Source: Serratia oryzae (GTDB lineage Bacteria > Pseudomonadota > Gammaproteobacteria > Enterobacterales > Enterobacteriaceae). Taken from it: a stretch of DNA of 64,000 bases. Each line of letters begins with the position of its first letter. The first letter of the stretch is position 1. Made by a program: the position numbers and the translations under genes. The stretch spans positions 496,001 through 560,000 of the forward strand of contig NZ_MOXD01000002.1 in the NCBI RefSeq assembly GCF_001976145.1. Direction: 5' to 3'. This document shows positions 18,978-28,277 of the stretch, one piece after another. The notes below the pieces were generated by a model. That model made no database searches and had not been told where the DNA came from. It was given only the letters and a program-made list of their open reading frames with translations.

Positions 18978-19754
18978 TTACAGGTAAGGTTTCACCCAGC
19001 CGAGCCCGGCGGTAGTTTCACCCCGCGGTTTATATTCACAACCGATCCAGCCCTGATAACCCACCTTGTCCAACAGCGCGAACAGCCAAGGGTAATTCAA
19101 TTCCCCGCTGTCTGGCTCGTTACGATCAGGCACCGAGGCAATCTGAATATGGGCATAACGCCCGGCCAGTGAGGTGACCAGATTACTGATGTTGCCGTCC
19201 ACCAACTGTGCATGGAAGAAATCGAACTGGATAAAGGCGTTGGGGCGATCGATCGCGCTAACCAGCTCCGCCGCCTGATGTTGGCTGGCGAACAGGTAGT
19301 TGGGCTTGACCGGCGGGCTGAGTGCTTCAATGAGCACCTTGATGCCATGAGGCGCGAAGCTATCGGCAGCGTAACGGAGATTGCTGATAAAGGTTTCCTG
19401 GTAACGGGCACGGTCCTCACCCGGCGGCACCACGCCAGCCATGACGTGCACACAGGGGCATTTCAGCGCGATTGCGTACTCCAGAGCGCGGTCAATGTCC
19501 GCGCGGGCATCCGCTTCGCGGCCGGGCAGCGCCGCCAGCCCCCATTCGCCTGCGCTGACGTCACCGGGGGCGGTATTGAACAGCACCTGTGAGAGCCCGT
19601 GCTGGCGCAGTTTTTCTGCCAGCAAATCGGCAGGATATTCATAGGGGAACAGGAATTCTACCGCTTTGAATCCGGCGGCTGCGGCGGCAGCAAAGCGATC
19701 CAGAAACGGCAGTTCGGTAAACATCATCGATAGGTTAGCAGCAAATTTTGGCAT
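18978..19754 (-). CDS. otnI: 2-oxo-tetronate isomerase OtnI (hydroxypyruvate isomerase-like)
   Basis: A 258-residue TIM-barrel protein of the Hyi/OtnI family. It starts [20 protein letters not shown], and metal and substrate residues are seen in [32 protein letters not shown] and [20 protein letters not shown], ending [18 protein letters not shown]. In the threonate pathway OtnI converts 2-oxo-tetronate to 3-oxo-tetronate. The start at 19754, four bases after the otnC stop, has ACGGAGTTG upstream. It corresponds to YgbM in E. coli. Confidence 0.9.
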   Translation of the reverse strand: MPKFAANLSMMFTELPFLDRFAAAAAAGFKAVEFLFPYEYPADLLAEKLRQHGLSQVLFNTAPGDVSAGEWGLAALPGREADARADIDRALEYAIALKCPCVHVMAGVVPPGEDRARYQETFISNLRYAADSFAPHGIKVLIEALSPPVKPNYLFASQHQAAELVSAIDRPNAFIQFDFFHAQLVDGNISNLVTSLAGRYAHIQIASVPDRNEPDSGELNYPWLFALLDKVGYQGWIGCEYKPRGETTAGLGWVKPYL

Positions 19755-19758
19755 TTTT

Positions 19759-20409
19759 TCAACTCCGTAATTCGGCAATTTCATCGGCGGTTAAATAACG
19801 AATCGGGCGATCGCCGAGGGTGAAAATCAGCTTCGCCGCATCTTCCATTTCTTCGGTATTGTTCGCGGCTTCGCGCAGGCTTTCACCGGTTACAACGGGC
19901 CCGTGGTTGGCCAACAGGAAAGCCTTATACGCCGGTGCCAGCTTGGCGAGATCTTCCGCCAACCGCGTATCGCCAGGGCGGTAGTAAGGCACAACCGGCA
20001 CCTGGCCGACGCGCATCACCACATACGGGGTAAAAGGCTTGATGGCATTTTCCGTATCCAACCCCTGCAGGCAGGAAAGGGCGGTGAGGTAAGTGCAGTG
20101 CAGATGTACCACCGCCTTGCAGGCCGGGTTATGTTGATACAGCGCACGGTGAAAACTGATCTCTTTTGACGGTTTATCACCGGAGATCCACTCACCGCTC
20201 AGGCTGACTTTTGACAGCCGATCGGCCTGTAGCTCCCCTAGGCAAGAGCCAGTGGGGGTCGCCAACAGGGTGCCATCTGGCAGCAGCAGCGAGAGGTTAC
20301 CCGCTGAACCGGTGGCGTAGCCACGTTGGAAGAAAGAGGCGCCCAGGCGCACCATTTCTTCTCTGGCCTGCAGCTCGGCGGCAGAGGGCTGTGCAGCAGC
20401 GATCGTCAT
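19759..20409 (-). CDS. otnC: 3-oxo-tetronate 4-phosphate decarboxylase OtnC (class II aldolase fold)
   Basis: A 216-residue class II aldolase/adducin-family protein. [20 protein letters not shown] is the phosphate-binding region, [10 protein letters not shown] holds a catalytic Glu and [11 protein letters not shown] two metal-binding His; a further His is in [11 protein letters not shown]. In this pathway it decarboxylates 3-oxo-tetronate 4-phosphate to dihydroxyacetone phosphate. It corresponds to YgbL of E. coli. The start overlaps the otnK stop by four bases. Confidence 0.9.
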   Translation of the reverse strand: MTIAAAQPSAAELQAREEMVRLGASFFQRGYATGSAGNLSLLLPDGTLLATPTGSCLGELQADRLSKVSLSGEWISGDKPSKEISFHRALYQHNPACKAVVHLHCTYLTALSCLQGLDTENAIKPFTPYVVMRVGQVPVVPYYRPGDTRLAEDLAKLAPAYKAFLLANHGPVVTGESLREAANNTEEMEDAAKLIFTLGDRPIRYLTADEIAELRS

Positions 20410-21668
20410 ACAGGAAACTCCGTTTGTGCTCTGGCGAAAAAGTTTTCATCGCCGAAGTTGCCCGATTTCAGGGCCAGTGAGACAGGTTGTTCGATAGCGC
20501 GTACCCAAGGGACGCCGGGGGAAATGCAGGGGCCGATGTGGAACCCGCGGATCCCCAACGCCTGGGTGACGACGCCAGAAGTTTCGCCGCCAGCAACGAT
20601 GAAACGGCTGAATCCACGCTGCTGCAGGCGTGTGACCACGTCGGCAAACAGCGCCTCCACCGCCTGACTGGCCGCCTCAACACCATATTGCTGCTGAGTC
20701 TGCTGCAACTGCTCCGGTTCGGCGGTGGCATACAACAGCGGAGCCAGCGCTGCTCGCGCATGCTGTTCCACCCAACTGCTGAGTTCGTCGGCATAGGCGC
20801 TGCGATCGGCGTTATCCATGCAACGTGCGACCTCAATGGCCTGAGCGGCAGCCTGCTGGCGATAGCGGGCAACCTGCTTATTGGTCATGGTCGAGCAGGA
20901 ACCGGAAAGCACCACGGCTTTTTGGCCCTGTGGTGCCCCGGCGGATTGCGCCTTTTCCTGGCCCGGCTGCGCCCATTGGCGAGCAATGCCGATCGCCAGC
21001 CCGGAACCACCGGTCACCAGCTTCATGGTTTTCAGCGCTTCACCTTGGGTGAGCAAATGCTGCTCATTAAGGGTATCTAACACGGCGTAGCGCACGCCTT
21101 GCTGTGCTAGCTGCTGCAGTTTCTCTTTTACCGCACCGGCCCCGCGATCCATCTCTGCCGCATTAACCAGCCCACAGCGCCCGCTTGCCTGCGCCTCCAT
21201 CAGCCGCAGCAGATTACTGTCGGTCATCGGTGTGACCGGGTGGTTGCGCATGCCGGATTCAGACAGCAGTTGATCCATCACGAACAGATACCCTTGATAC
21301 ACCGTGCGCCCATTGACCGGCAGCGCAGGGGAGATCACCGTTTGCTGTTCGCCCAACGCATCGAGTAAGGCATCGGTCACCGGGCCGATATTGCCCTGCG
21401 CAGTGCTGTCGAAGGTGGAACAGTATTTGAAATAGAACTGACGGCAGCCTTGCCGTTGCAACCAGGCCAGCGCCTGCAGCGATTGCTCTACTGCCTGATC
21501 GACCGGGCAGGAGCGTGACTTCAGGCTGATCACCACAGCCTGAGCATTCACCGGGGCATCGTCCTGTGGCACGCCGTTCAGTTGAACGGTGGGTAAGCCG
21601 TTTTCTACCAGGAAGCTGGCGATATCGGTCGCACCGGTAAAATCATCGGCAATCACTCCGAGTAGCAT
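20406..21668 (-). CDS. otnK: 3-oxo-tetronate kinase OtnK (DUF1537 family)
   Basis: A 420-residue protein of the four-carbon acid sugar kinase family. The N-terminal domain has GVIADDFTGATDIASFLVENG and FYFKYCSTFDSTAQGNIGPV (substrate side). The C-terminal nucleotide-binding domain contains VVLSGSCSTMTNKQV and RFIVAGGETSGVVTQALG. It phosphorylates 3-oxo-tetronate at O4. It corresponds to YgbK. ltnD ends on the first base of its ATG (TAATG), and its own stop overlaps otnC. Confidence 0.92.
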   Translation of the reverse strand: MLLGVIADDFTGATDIASFLVENGLPTVQLNGVPQDDAPVNAQAVVISLKSRSCPVDQAVEQSLQALAWLQRQGCRQFYFKYCSTFDSTAQGNIGPVTDALLDALGEQQTVISPALPVNGRTVYQGYLFVMDQLLSESGMRNHPVTPMTDSNLLRLMEAQASGRCGLVNAAEMDRGAGAVKEKLQQLAQQGVRYAVLDTLNEQHLLTQGEALKTMKLVTGGSGLAIGIARQWAQPGQEKAQSAGAPQGQKAVVLSGSCSTMTNKQVARYRQQAAAQAIEVARCMDNADRSAYADELSSWVEQHARAALAPLLYATAEPEQLQQTQQQYGVEAASQAVEALFADVVTRLQQRGFSRFIVAGGETSGVVTQALGIRGFHIGPCISPGVPWVRAIEQPVSLALKSGNFGDENFFARAQTEFPV

Positions 21669-22582
21669 TAGGCGTTCCTCTTGTTGTCTGGCAGGTTGAT
21701 GCCGGAGAAAATCTTGATCACTGCGCTGTCGTCTTCTTTACCGTAACCGGCATTGCTGGCGGAGGTGAACATATTGAATGCCGTGGACGCCAGCGGCAGC
21801 GGGAAGTGCAGCGCTTTGGCGGTGTCGGCCACCAGCCCGAGATCTTTAACGAAGATGTCCACGGCGGATTTTGGCGTATAGTCGCCATCTACTACGTGAC
21901 GCATACGGTTCTCAAACATCCAGGAATTCCCCGCAGCATGCGTGACCACATCGTACATGACGTCCAGCGGAATACCGGCGCGTGACGCCAGCGCCATCGC
22001 TTCGGCCCCGGCGGCAATGTGCACGCCAGCCAGCAACTGGTGGATGATCTTCACCGTAGCACCCAGGCCGATCTCTTCGCCGATGCGATAGACTTTACCG
22101 GCAACGGCGTCTAATACCGGTTGTAACTGGGCGAAGGTAGCTTCGCTGCCGGATGCCATTACCGTCATCTGGCCCTCAGCGGCTTTAGCTGCGCCGCCGG
22201 AAACCGGGGCGTCCAGCATGTTAAGGCCATAGGCTTTCAGCCCCTGTTCAATCTCTTTGGCATCGGCGGCGGCAATAGTGGAAGACACCATCACTGCGGT
22301 GTTAGGTTTTAGCTGTGGTGCCAACCCGTTGTCGCCAAAAAGAATGTGTTTGACCTGTGCTGCATTGACCACCAGCAGCAAGACGGCATCCAGTTCAGCC
22401 GCAAACCCTGCTGCGCTGGTGGCCGCCTGTTTGGCCCCGGCCTGCTGCAGTGCAGCCAGTGCCTGTGGGTTGAGATCGACACCATAAGTGGTGAGCCCGG
22501 CGTTGATGCATGAGGTTGCCGCGCCCATGCCCATGGAGCCCAAGCCGACGATACAGACTGAATAATTTCCTGGCTGTGTCAT
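21668..22582 (-). CDS. ltnD: L-threonate dehydrogenase LtnD
   Basis: A 304-residue beta-hydroxyacid dehydrogenase. The Rossmann motif GLGSMGMGAATSCINAGL is near the N-terminus, the substrate-binding DAPVSGGAAKAAEGQMTVMA is at about 125-144, and GATVKIIHQLLAG places the catalytic Lys at about 180. It oxidises L-threonate to 2-oxo-tetronate with NAD+, the first step of the pathway. It corresponds to YgbJ, the first gene of the E. coli operon. AGGAGTATCTC precedes the ATG. The regulator gene lies divergently upstream. Confidence 0.9.
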   Translation of the reverse strand: MTQPGNYSVCIVGLGSMGMGAATSCINAGLTTYGVDLNPQALAALQQAGAKQAATSAAGFAAELDAVLLLVVNAAQVKHILFGDNGLAPQLKPNTAVMVSSTIAAADAKEIEQGLKAYGLNMLDAPVSGGAAKAAEGQMTVMASGSEATFAQLQPVLDAVAGKVYRIGEEIGLGATVKIIHQLLAGVHIAAGAEAMALASRAGIPLDVMYDVVTHAAGNSWMFENRMRHVVDGDYTPKSAVDIFVKDLGLVADTAKALHFPLPLASTAFNMFTSASNAGYGKEDDSAVIKIFSGINLPDNKRNA

Positions 22583-22665
22583 GAGATACTCCTGTTAATT
22601 TTAGTGATTATTTGTTTTGTTGTGTTAAATGTAAGCGTTTTTTCGCCTGATATCGGTGATCGCCT

Positions 22666-22683
22666 TCACAATTATTAACAATG
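22666..22683 (+). promoter_or_regulatory. Candidate operator repeat A in the ltnD/regulator intergenic region
   Basis: TCACAATTATTAACAATG, repeated with 16 of 18 bases at 22807-22824, about 85 bases before the ltnD start. Repeated sites in the divergent region suggest binding by the DeoR-type regulator. Confidence 0.5.
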
Positions 22684-22806
22684 TATAAGAGCATCAATCA
22701 CAACAGAAAATCTAATTAATATAATGTTTTTAAAGGTTTTTTATGATTGCGTTCGGTTTCGCAGTCTGAAAAGCTTTGTTTTCGCTGCACGAGAATTGAC
22801 GTAAAA

Positions 22807-22824
22807 TCACAATTATTATCACTG
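22807..22824 (+). promoter_or_regulatory. Candidate operator repeat B in the ltnD/regulator intergenic region
   Basis: TCACAATTATTATCACTG, the second copy, 19 bases before the regulator start; the position fits autoregulation. The two copies are direct repeats 141 bases apart. Confidence 0.5.
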
Positions 22825-22843
22825 CGGTCATTGAGAGGAAATC

Positions 22844-23608
22844 GTGATACCTGTTGAACGCCACCAACAAATTCTCGCGCTGGTGTCTGAGCGCGGCGTG
22901 GTCAGCATTGCTGAACTGACCGAAAGGCTGGGGGTGTCGCATATGACTATCCGGCGTGATCTGCAAAAGCTGGAAGAGCAGGGCGCGGTATTGACCGTGT
23001 CTGGCGGCGTACAGTCTGCTGAGCGGGTGGCGATGGAGCCTTCGCATCAAGATAAAGAGGGCATGTTCAGCCAGCAGAAAGCGGCAATTGGGCAACTGGC
23101 CGCGCGCCAGATCCCCATTAACAGTTGTATCTACCTGGATGCGGGCACCACTACGTTGGCATTGGCCCGGCAGATTGGCGATCGCGACGATCTCACCGTC
23201 GTTACCAACGACTTTGTGATCGCGGCTTACCTGCTGGAGCACAGCCAATGCAAGCTGATCCACACCGGGGGCACCGTATGCCGTGAGAACCGTTCCTGCG
23301 TCGGGGCCGCAGCGGCTCAGGCTTTGTCTCATCTGTTTATCGATCTGGCGTTTATCTCAGCGTCTTCGTGGAGTATGCGCGGGCTGTCAACGCCCAGCGA
23401 GGATAAGGTGATGGTGAAAAAGGCGATTGTTGAAGCCAGTCGCCGCTGTATTCTGCTGAGCGATACCTCTAAACATGGCAAGGTGGCGACTTATCTGGCG
23501 CTGCCGATTTCTGCGTTTGATGCCATCATCACGGACAGCAATCTGCCGGAAGCGGTGCAGGCTGCGATTCGGCAAGCAAATATTACGCTGCTGATGGCCA
23601 ATATCTGA
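22844..23608 (+). CDS. DeoR-family transcriptional regulator of the threonate operon (YgbI-like)
   Basis: A 254-residue DeoR-type regulator. The N-terminal winged HTH reads VERHQQILALVSERGVVSIA and GVSHMTIRRDLQKLEEQGAV. The C-terminal sugar-phosphate sensor domain has YLDAGTTTLALARQI, VVTNDFVIAAYL and LSDTSKHGK. A GTG start is preceded by GAGAGGAAATC. The gene is divergent from ltnD, as ygbI is from ygbJ in E. coli, so it probably represses ltnD-otnK-otnC-otnI-ygbN in response to a phosphorylated intermediate. The inducer is not known from sequence. Confidence 0.88.
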   Translation: MIPVERHQQILALVSERGVVSIAELTERLGVSHMTIRRDLQKLEEQGAVLTVSGGVQSAERVAMEPSHQDKEGMFSQQKAAIGQLAARQIPINSCIYLDAGTTTLALARQIGDRDDLTVVTNDFVIAAYLLEHSQCKLIHTGGTVCRENRSCVGAAAAQALSHLFIDLAFISASSWSMRGLSTPSEDKVMVKKAIVEASRRCILLSDTSKHGKVATYLALPISAFDAIITDSNLPEAVQAAIRQANITLLMANI

Positions 23609-24194
23609 CCTATTACTTACCGGTTTGTCGAGTTCGCCAGCAAAGCACCCGCTGGCGGTAGCTGGCAAGTTCTCTTTGTTAACATTTTTTCACTTATCTG
23701 CAGATGGAAATGCTGATTTTAACGTGATGTAATGAAAGTTTTTATTTTCATTTGAGAATAGAAAACGTTAAATCATATTGATTTTAAAGCCAAATCCTCG
23801 TCAAAAGTCACTGCTTACTCTCATTTATCTCTGATCAGATTTATTTTTAAGCTTAAAGTGTCACTATTTTTACATTAAAAATTAATGAAAAATGTAATTT
23901 ATATCTTTTTTGGGCTTAAAATTGATTATTTTCAATATAAAAAACTAACTTTAAGATGTTTAACATATAAATATATCAATGTGCGGCATGTTTGTATAAC
24001 CTTGGCATCGGGTTATGAGAAAATTCTTACTCCAGGGAGGGGGAAGCCAAGATGGGAGTTTCTTGGTGTTAACATATTGAAAATAATGCGTAAAGCAGGA
24101 CTTACGAAAGTTAGCTTCTTACACTTTAGTTAATATTTTATTAACAACAGATGCCAGGATTAGGCTGTTCTTATAGTGAAAACCCGTGGATAGA
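23609..24194. other. AT-rich region without a convincing gene
   Basis: 586 bases, strongly AT-rich from about 23680. GCCAGC (23636-23641) and GCTGGC (23651-23656) form a small hairpin after the ygbI-like gene. An 82-codon frame at 23885 has poor composition and no family resemblance. The region probably holds promoters for the next gene. Confidence 0.5.
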
Positions 24195-24995
24195 ATGAAA
24201 TATAGATTTAATGACCGTATTCTTTTCGACGCTGATACCGGAGCGTTGAGCCTGTGTGATTTCTCCGATGACCCAGTACCCATCTCGAACCCTTCAAAAC
24301 GCTTGTTGCAGTTATTGATTGCTCACCATGGCGAGGCTGTCAGCCGAGAAGTGATATTCAAGAAAGTATGGGACGACTACGGTATGGTCTCGAGCAACAA
24401 TAACCTTAACCAGTGCGTAAGTAAATTACGTAGAGTGATCAAAGCATTAGGTATTGATGATGATATCATTGTGACCGTACCTAAAGTGGGTTTTATGCTG
24501 CGGCGCGAAATATTGGTGGAAGTTTGCGAACATGAGGCCGCAGCGCTTAACGATGATGAAGATGTGCTATTAGTCAAACCACCGGTCTACGTGGAGACGC
24601 CGCCGCCCTTACCGACGGTGCGAACTTCGCCTCCCAAGTATGCGCATTATGGTTGGGGATTGTTGGTGTTCTTATTCGTGGTGATTAGCGGCCTGGTGAT
24701 TTACACCTTTGCTCCCATCTCTCGTCAGGAAACCTACCTGGGTCAGGCTGTGGGATGTAAGGTATTCATGTCACCTTCGACAGATGCAGAACTTGGTAAT
24801 GACGTTCTGGCGTATGCCGAACGGCAAAAAGTACAATGCAACGCGGATGAATATCTCCTGCTGGTGCGCAGTAATCAGGTTAAATCGTATATATCTGGCA
24901 TCTCGAGGCTATTTTTTCTGCGCTGTAAGGTCTTCCGTGAGTATAAAGTAGAAATATGTTCAGGGCTGGAAAGTGAAAGTTCATCGCTAATGTAA
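24195..24995 (+). CDS. ToxR/CadC-like membrane-bound transcriptional regulator
   Basis: About 266 residues. The N-terminal half is an OmpR-type winged helix (SNPSKRLLQLLIAHHGEAVS, REVIFKKVWDDYG, NNLNQCVSKLRRVIKALGID, ITVTVPKVGF-like end). A Pro-rich linker and one membrane helix (GLLVFLFVVISGLVIYTFAP, about 153-172) follow, with a short periplasmic part containing three Cys. This is the ToxR/CadC architecture: cytoplasmic DNA binding and a periplasmic sensor. The ATG at 24195 has GGATAG upstream; a GTG three codons earlier is possible. Target genes are unknown; a LuxR-type gene follows after 188 bases. Confidence 0.75.
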   Translation: MKYRFNDRILFDADTGALSLCDFSDDPVPISNPSKRLLQLLIAHHGEAVSREVIFKKVWDDYGMVSSNNNLNQCVSKLRRVIKALGIDDDIIVTVPKVGFMLRREILVEVCEHEAAALNDDEDVLLVKPPVYVETPPPLPTVRTSPPKYAHYGWGLLVFLFVVISGLVIYTFAPISRQETYLGQAVGCKVFMSPSTDAELGNDVLAYAERQKVQCNADEYLLLVRSNQVKSYISGISRLFFLRCKVFREYKVEICSGLESESSSLM

Positions 24996-25183
24996 TAAGG
25001 TTCATCGGGTTTCAGGATGAAACACATGCAGGGGGAATGGATTATGCCACCAAAAAAATACCCTTAGAATTAAATGTCCAAGCCATCGCGGTTTAACAAA
25101 TGTCCCTTTATATTCGGGCAGTGAAAAGCTTCGTGTATTGCGTTTGCACCAATACTCTTATAGTTATTATATGGTGAATTTTC

Positions 25184-25822
25184 ATGAGTAAAGTCATCTA
25201 TGAAGGCGATTTCATTTTTTTTGATCCTTCTCCTTTGGTGAGAAAAGGATTACAAACGCTAATTGATCCTGCTTATACGCGTACTTTTAACTTTCAACAC
25301 CTGAAAGAGATCGGTGTGGCGCTGGATAGTAATGAGAAGCAAACCGTTATTATGGAACTCTACAGCCACTCCGAAAATCTGTATGACGTTATTCAGTTTA
25401 TTCTCACTGCCAGAGTGTTCTGGCCTGAGGCTGCCTTTGTGATATTCACCGATATTACGCATCCTGGCATTCTCGCTATTTTGGCAATGGAACCGCACTT
25501 ATCTTTGGTGTCCAAGCGCGATGCATTGGATTGTCTGCCTACTGCGATTAGCGCTGCGCGCGATATGCAAGGGTATCGCAGCCCATCGATTCAGAGCCAG
25601 CTTCCTTTAGGCGAACCGATACAGCCACTTTCGCACAGCGAATGGCGTATTTTGGCGTTAATGACCGGTGGTGCCGACCCGCAGCGTATTGCTCAAGTCA
25701 CCCAACGCAGTTATAAAACGGTCAGCACCCATAAGCTTAATATCATGCGCAAGCTCCAGTTAAATCAGGCGGACTTTATGCGCCTTATTCTGGTATTCCG
25801 TACCCGCTATACGCCTTTATGA
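25184..25822 (+). CDS. LuxR-type regulator with an atypical receiver domain (RcsB/NarL-like)
   Basis: A 212-residue protein. The N-terminal part resembles a receiver domain (FFDPSPLVRKGLQTLI; Lys in SLVSKRD at about 111), but the phosphoacceptor position reads IMELY, with Glu58 where Asp is expected. The C-terminal LuxR HTH is PLSHSEWRILALMTGGADPQ, then RIAQVTQRSYKTVSTHKLNI. Such pseudo-receivers need no histidine kinase. The protein probably works with the membrane regulator upstream; in enterobacteria similar proteins control fimbriae or biofilm, but no such operon is next to it here. Start ATG after a TTATTATATGGTGAATTTTC leader. Confidence 0.78.
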   Translation: MSKVIYEGDFIFFDPSPLVRKGLQTLIDPAYTRTFNFQHLKEIGVALDSNEKQTVIMELYSHSENLYDVIQFILTARVFWPEAAFVIFTDITHPGILAILAMEPHLSLVSKRDALDCLPTAISAARDMQGYRSPSIQSQLPLGEPIQPLSHSEWRILALMTGGADPQRIAQVTQRSYKTVSTHKLNIMRKLQLNQADFMRLILVFRTRYTPL

Positions 25823-25943
25823 ATGGCATACTACGTGGTCTATTTACCGCTAACCTTGAGCATTAAATAAAACCAGCGGTTGATTTTTACAGAACACTTG
25901 CCAAGTAAATAAAGGCCAATGATTGCAATTGCCCTTAATGCTC

Positions 25944-27410
25944 TCAGTACACCGGAACTGAAAAGCGGAAACAGGCACCCAGATGCGTCTGTTCCACCAG
26001 GGTAATATCGCTGTCATGTAATTGCAGAATGCGTCTTACAATCATCAGGCCTAAACCCCCGGCATGGCGGCGAGCATTATTTAGAATTGACGGGCGGACA
26101 AACAGATCTGCCCGCAACTCCTGCGGGATCCCTGGCCCGCTATCATTAACCTGTACCAGTACCTTATTGCCTTGCGCCCATAGGCGTACCATGATTTCAC
26201 CGCCTTGCGGCGTATGCCGGATAGCGTTGTCCAGCAGATTGGTCAGTACTCGCTCCATCATGCTCAGATCGGCATTCACCAGCGGGATGCCCGGCTGAAT
26301 ATCGGTGTGCAACTGCTGCTGGCGCGCTTCCGCAGCCAGCTCAAATTTCTGAAACACATCCTGCACCAATTCACTGAGAGAGAAGGGCTCCTTCTGCGGT
26401 TTGACTACCCCATATTCCAGCCGCGCCAGTTCGAACAACTCCTGAGCCAAACGGCCTACTTTGCGGCTCTGTGCCAGTGCGATCTCCAGGTAACGCTGGC
26501 GATCGTTTTCCGTCAGGCTGGCGGATTTCACCGACAGCGTTTCCAGATAGCCATGCAGTGAAGTGAGCGGGGTGCGCAGATCGTGCGAGATATTGGCGAT
26601 AAACTCGCGCCGTTGCTGGTCCTGTTGCGACAGCGTTTGCCACTGCTCAGCAATCCGCTGCGCCATGCGGCGAAACGCTTGCCGTAACTGGCTGACCTCG
26701 TCACGACCAGAGTTATCGGGGGTGCTATGGGCGTAGGCCTGTAGGGCCGCAATGCCATCGCTGTCCAATTCACTGACCTGTTGCGTGAGGTGGCGGATAG
26801 GGCGTGTAACCCAGCGGAAGGCAAAAGCCCCCGCCAGCAGCCCGAACAGCACCACCAGCCCCATCGACCATAGCGCCGAATAGAGTGCAGAATTCATCTG
26901 CGCGCTGTTGGCCAAGGCATCGTAATCTTCACCGAGCAGCACCACATACAGGTAGCCTTCGATCTCACCGTTAACCTTCAGCGGTGCAACGCTAAACACT
27001 TTGCCGCTATGCAGATTACGTGGATCGTCGCCATAAATCGGCATTTTTGCCCCATCCAGTAGTGCCTGAATCGGCGACAGATCGACTTTCTGACGTTTTA
27101 GCCGCCCGGGCGGAGCGGCATTGCCAACGATATTGCCCTCCTTATCCAGCAGGTAAACCTCTACGCTCGGATTGACCGCCATCAGGCGATCGAACAGGGT
27201 ATGCACCGAGCTGTCGTCCCAGCCTTTGGGGCTTAGTAGCGGATTGCTGGTGGCAATATGCAGCGCCAGATTAGCAGAAAGCCGTTGGATGACCGCCTGG
27301 CTGTATTGAGTGCTGCTGCGTACCTGCAGCACGCCGGAGATCGAACAGCAGATCAGCAGCAACAGCGCGAAAACCAGCGTCAGACGTTGTGTGAGCGTGA
27401 GATTTTTCAT
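25944..27410 (-). CDS. Sensor histidine kinase of a two-component system
   Basis: A 488-residue transmembrane kinase. Helices are at about 10-28 (TLVFALLLLICCSISGVLQV) and 175-195 (LWSMGLVVLFGLLAGAFAF), with a periplasmic sensor between them and a HAMP region after. DHp motif ISHDLRTPL carries the phosphorylated His; ATPase motifs are NLLDNAIRHTP (N box), DSGPGIP (G1) and GGLGLMIV (G2). It sits three bases after the response regulator stop. The signal is unknown; the divergent operon encodes a periplasmic molybdoenzyme and a cytochrome b, suggesting a redox or oxidant signal. Confidence 0.9.
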   Translation of the reverse strand: MKNLTLTQRLTLVFALLLLICCSISGVLQVRSSTQYSQAVIQRLSANLALHIATSNPLLSPKGWDDSSVHTLFDRLMAVNPSVEVYLLDKEGNIVGNAAPPGRLKRQKVDLSPIQALLDGAKMPIYGDDPRNLHSGKVFSVAPLKVNGEIEGYLYVVLLGEDYDALANSAQMNSALYSALWSMGLVVLFGLLAGAFAFRWVTRPIRHLTQQVSELDSDGIAALQAYAHSTPDNSGRDEVSQLRQAFRRMAQRIAEQWQTLSQQDQQRREFIANISHDLRTPLTSLHGYLETLSVKSASLTENDRQRYLEIALAQSRKVGRLAQELFELARLEYGVVKPQKEPFSLSELVQDVFQKFELAAEARQQQLHTDIQPGIPLVNADLSMMERVLTNLLDNAIRHTPQGGEIMVRLWAQGNKVLVQVNDSGPGIPQELRADLFVRPSILNNARRHAGGLGLMIVRRILQLHDSDITLVEQTHLGACFRFSVPVY

Positions 27411-27413
27411 TAT

Positions 27414-28127
27414 TCACTCTTGCGGCGTGGCCGCGAATTTATAGCCCATACCCCATACGGTGAGGATGCGCTCGGGTTCCGCCGGGTTGCTTTCGATCTT
27501 GATTCGCAGCCGGTTGATATGCGTATTGACGGTGTGTTCATAGCCTTCGTGCTGGTATCCCCACACCTGATTCAGCAAGCTGAGGCGTGAGAACACTTTG
27601 CCCGGGTGGCGGGCGAAAAAGTACAACAGATCGAATTCACGCGGGGTCAGCTCCACCGCTTGCTGGTTCAGATGCACCTCGCGGGCGATAGGATCGATGC
27701 TCAGCCCGTGGAAGCTCAGGGTGCCCGCCTCCATGCGCAGGTTACGAGTCATCGCCTCCTGGCGGCGGAATAGCGCTTTCACCCGCGCTACCAATTCCAG
27801 CATAGAGAAAGGTTTGGCGAGATAATCGTCAGCGCCCAGTTCTAACCCCAGCACCCGGTGAACTTCGCTGGAGCGCGCGCTGGTAATGATGATGGGGGTG
27901 TAACGCGTCATGTTGCGCGCGCGGCGGCAGATCTCCAGCCCATCAATCCCCGGCAGCATCAGATCGAGGATCAGGGCGTCCCAACCGCCTTGTTCCAGCA
28001 TCGCCATCCCCAGATTGCCGTCGGCGGCGTGGCTGATGACATAACCCTCATCGCGCAGATGCAACTGCAACAGTTCAGCGATATCAGCATCGTCCTCGAC
28101 GATTAAAATACGTTTTGCCTTATCCAT
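27414..28127 (-). CDS. OmpR-family response regulator
   Basis: A 237-residue regulator: receiver with acidic pair VEDDAD, phosphoacceptor Asp in LDLMLPGIDG and Lys in LAKPFS; C-terminal winged helix with LTPREFDLLYFFARHPGKVF and VNTHINRLRIKIE. ATG at 28127 (MDKAKRIL) has GGTGGGAAG upstream and is preferred to GTG three codons earlier. It is the first gene of the pair with the kinase and is divergent from the cytochrome b561 operon, which it probably controls. The arrangement recalls HprRS next to msrPQ in E. coli, but this molybdoenzyme is not MsrP. Confidence 0.9.
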   Translation of the reverse strand: MDKAKRILIVEDDADIAELLQLHLRDEGYVISHAADGNLGMAMLEQGGWDALILDLMLPGIDGLEICRRARNMTRYTPIIITSARSSEVHRVLGLELGADDYLAKPFSMLELVARVKALFRRQEAMTRNLRMEAGTLSFHGLSIDPIAREVHLNQQAVELTPREFDLLYFFARHPGKVFSRLSLLNQVWGYQHEGYEHTVNTHINRLRIKIESNPAEPERILTVWGMGYKFAATPQE

Positions 28128-28277
28128 GCTTCCCACCGCGTTTTTTGGCTATTAGTGAAGTTTACACAACCGCCGCCGTCAGAGTTGTCACATTTTATTT
28201 AACTTTGCGTGAGGTATTGGGGAACACATCTGGCCAATACTCAGCTCATCGAAACAGGTGCTGTCAGGAGAGACTCC

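Noticed and set aside
23885-24133. 82-codon open frame in the AT-rich gap before the membrane regulator
   Set aside because: No ribosome-binding site of note, composition follows the surrounding AT-rich DNA, and no family resemblance.
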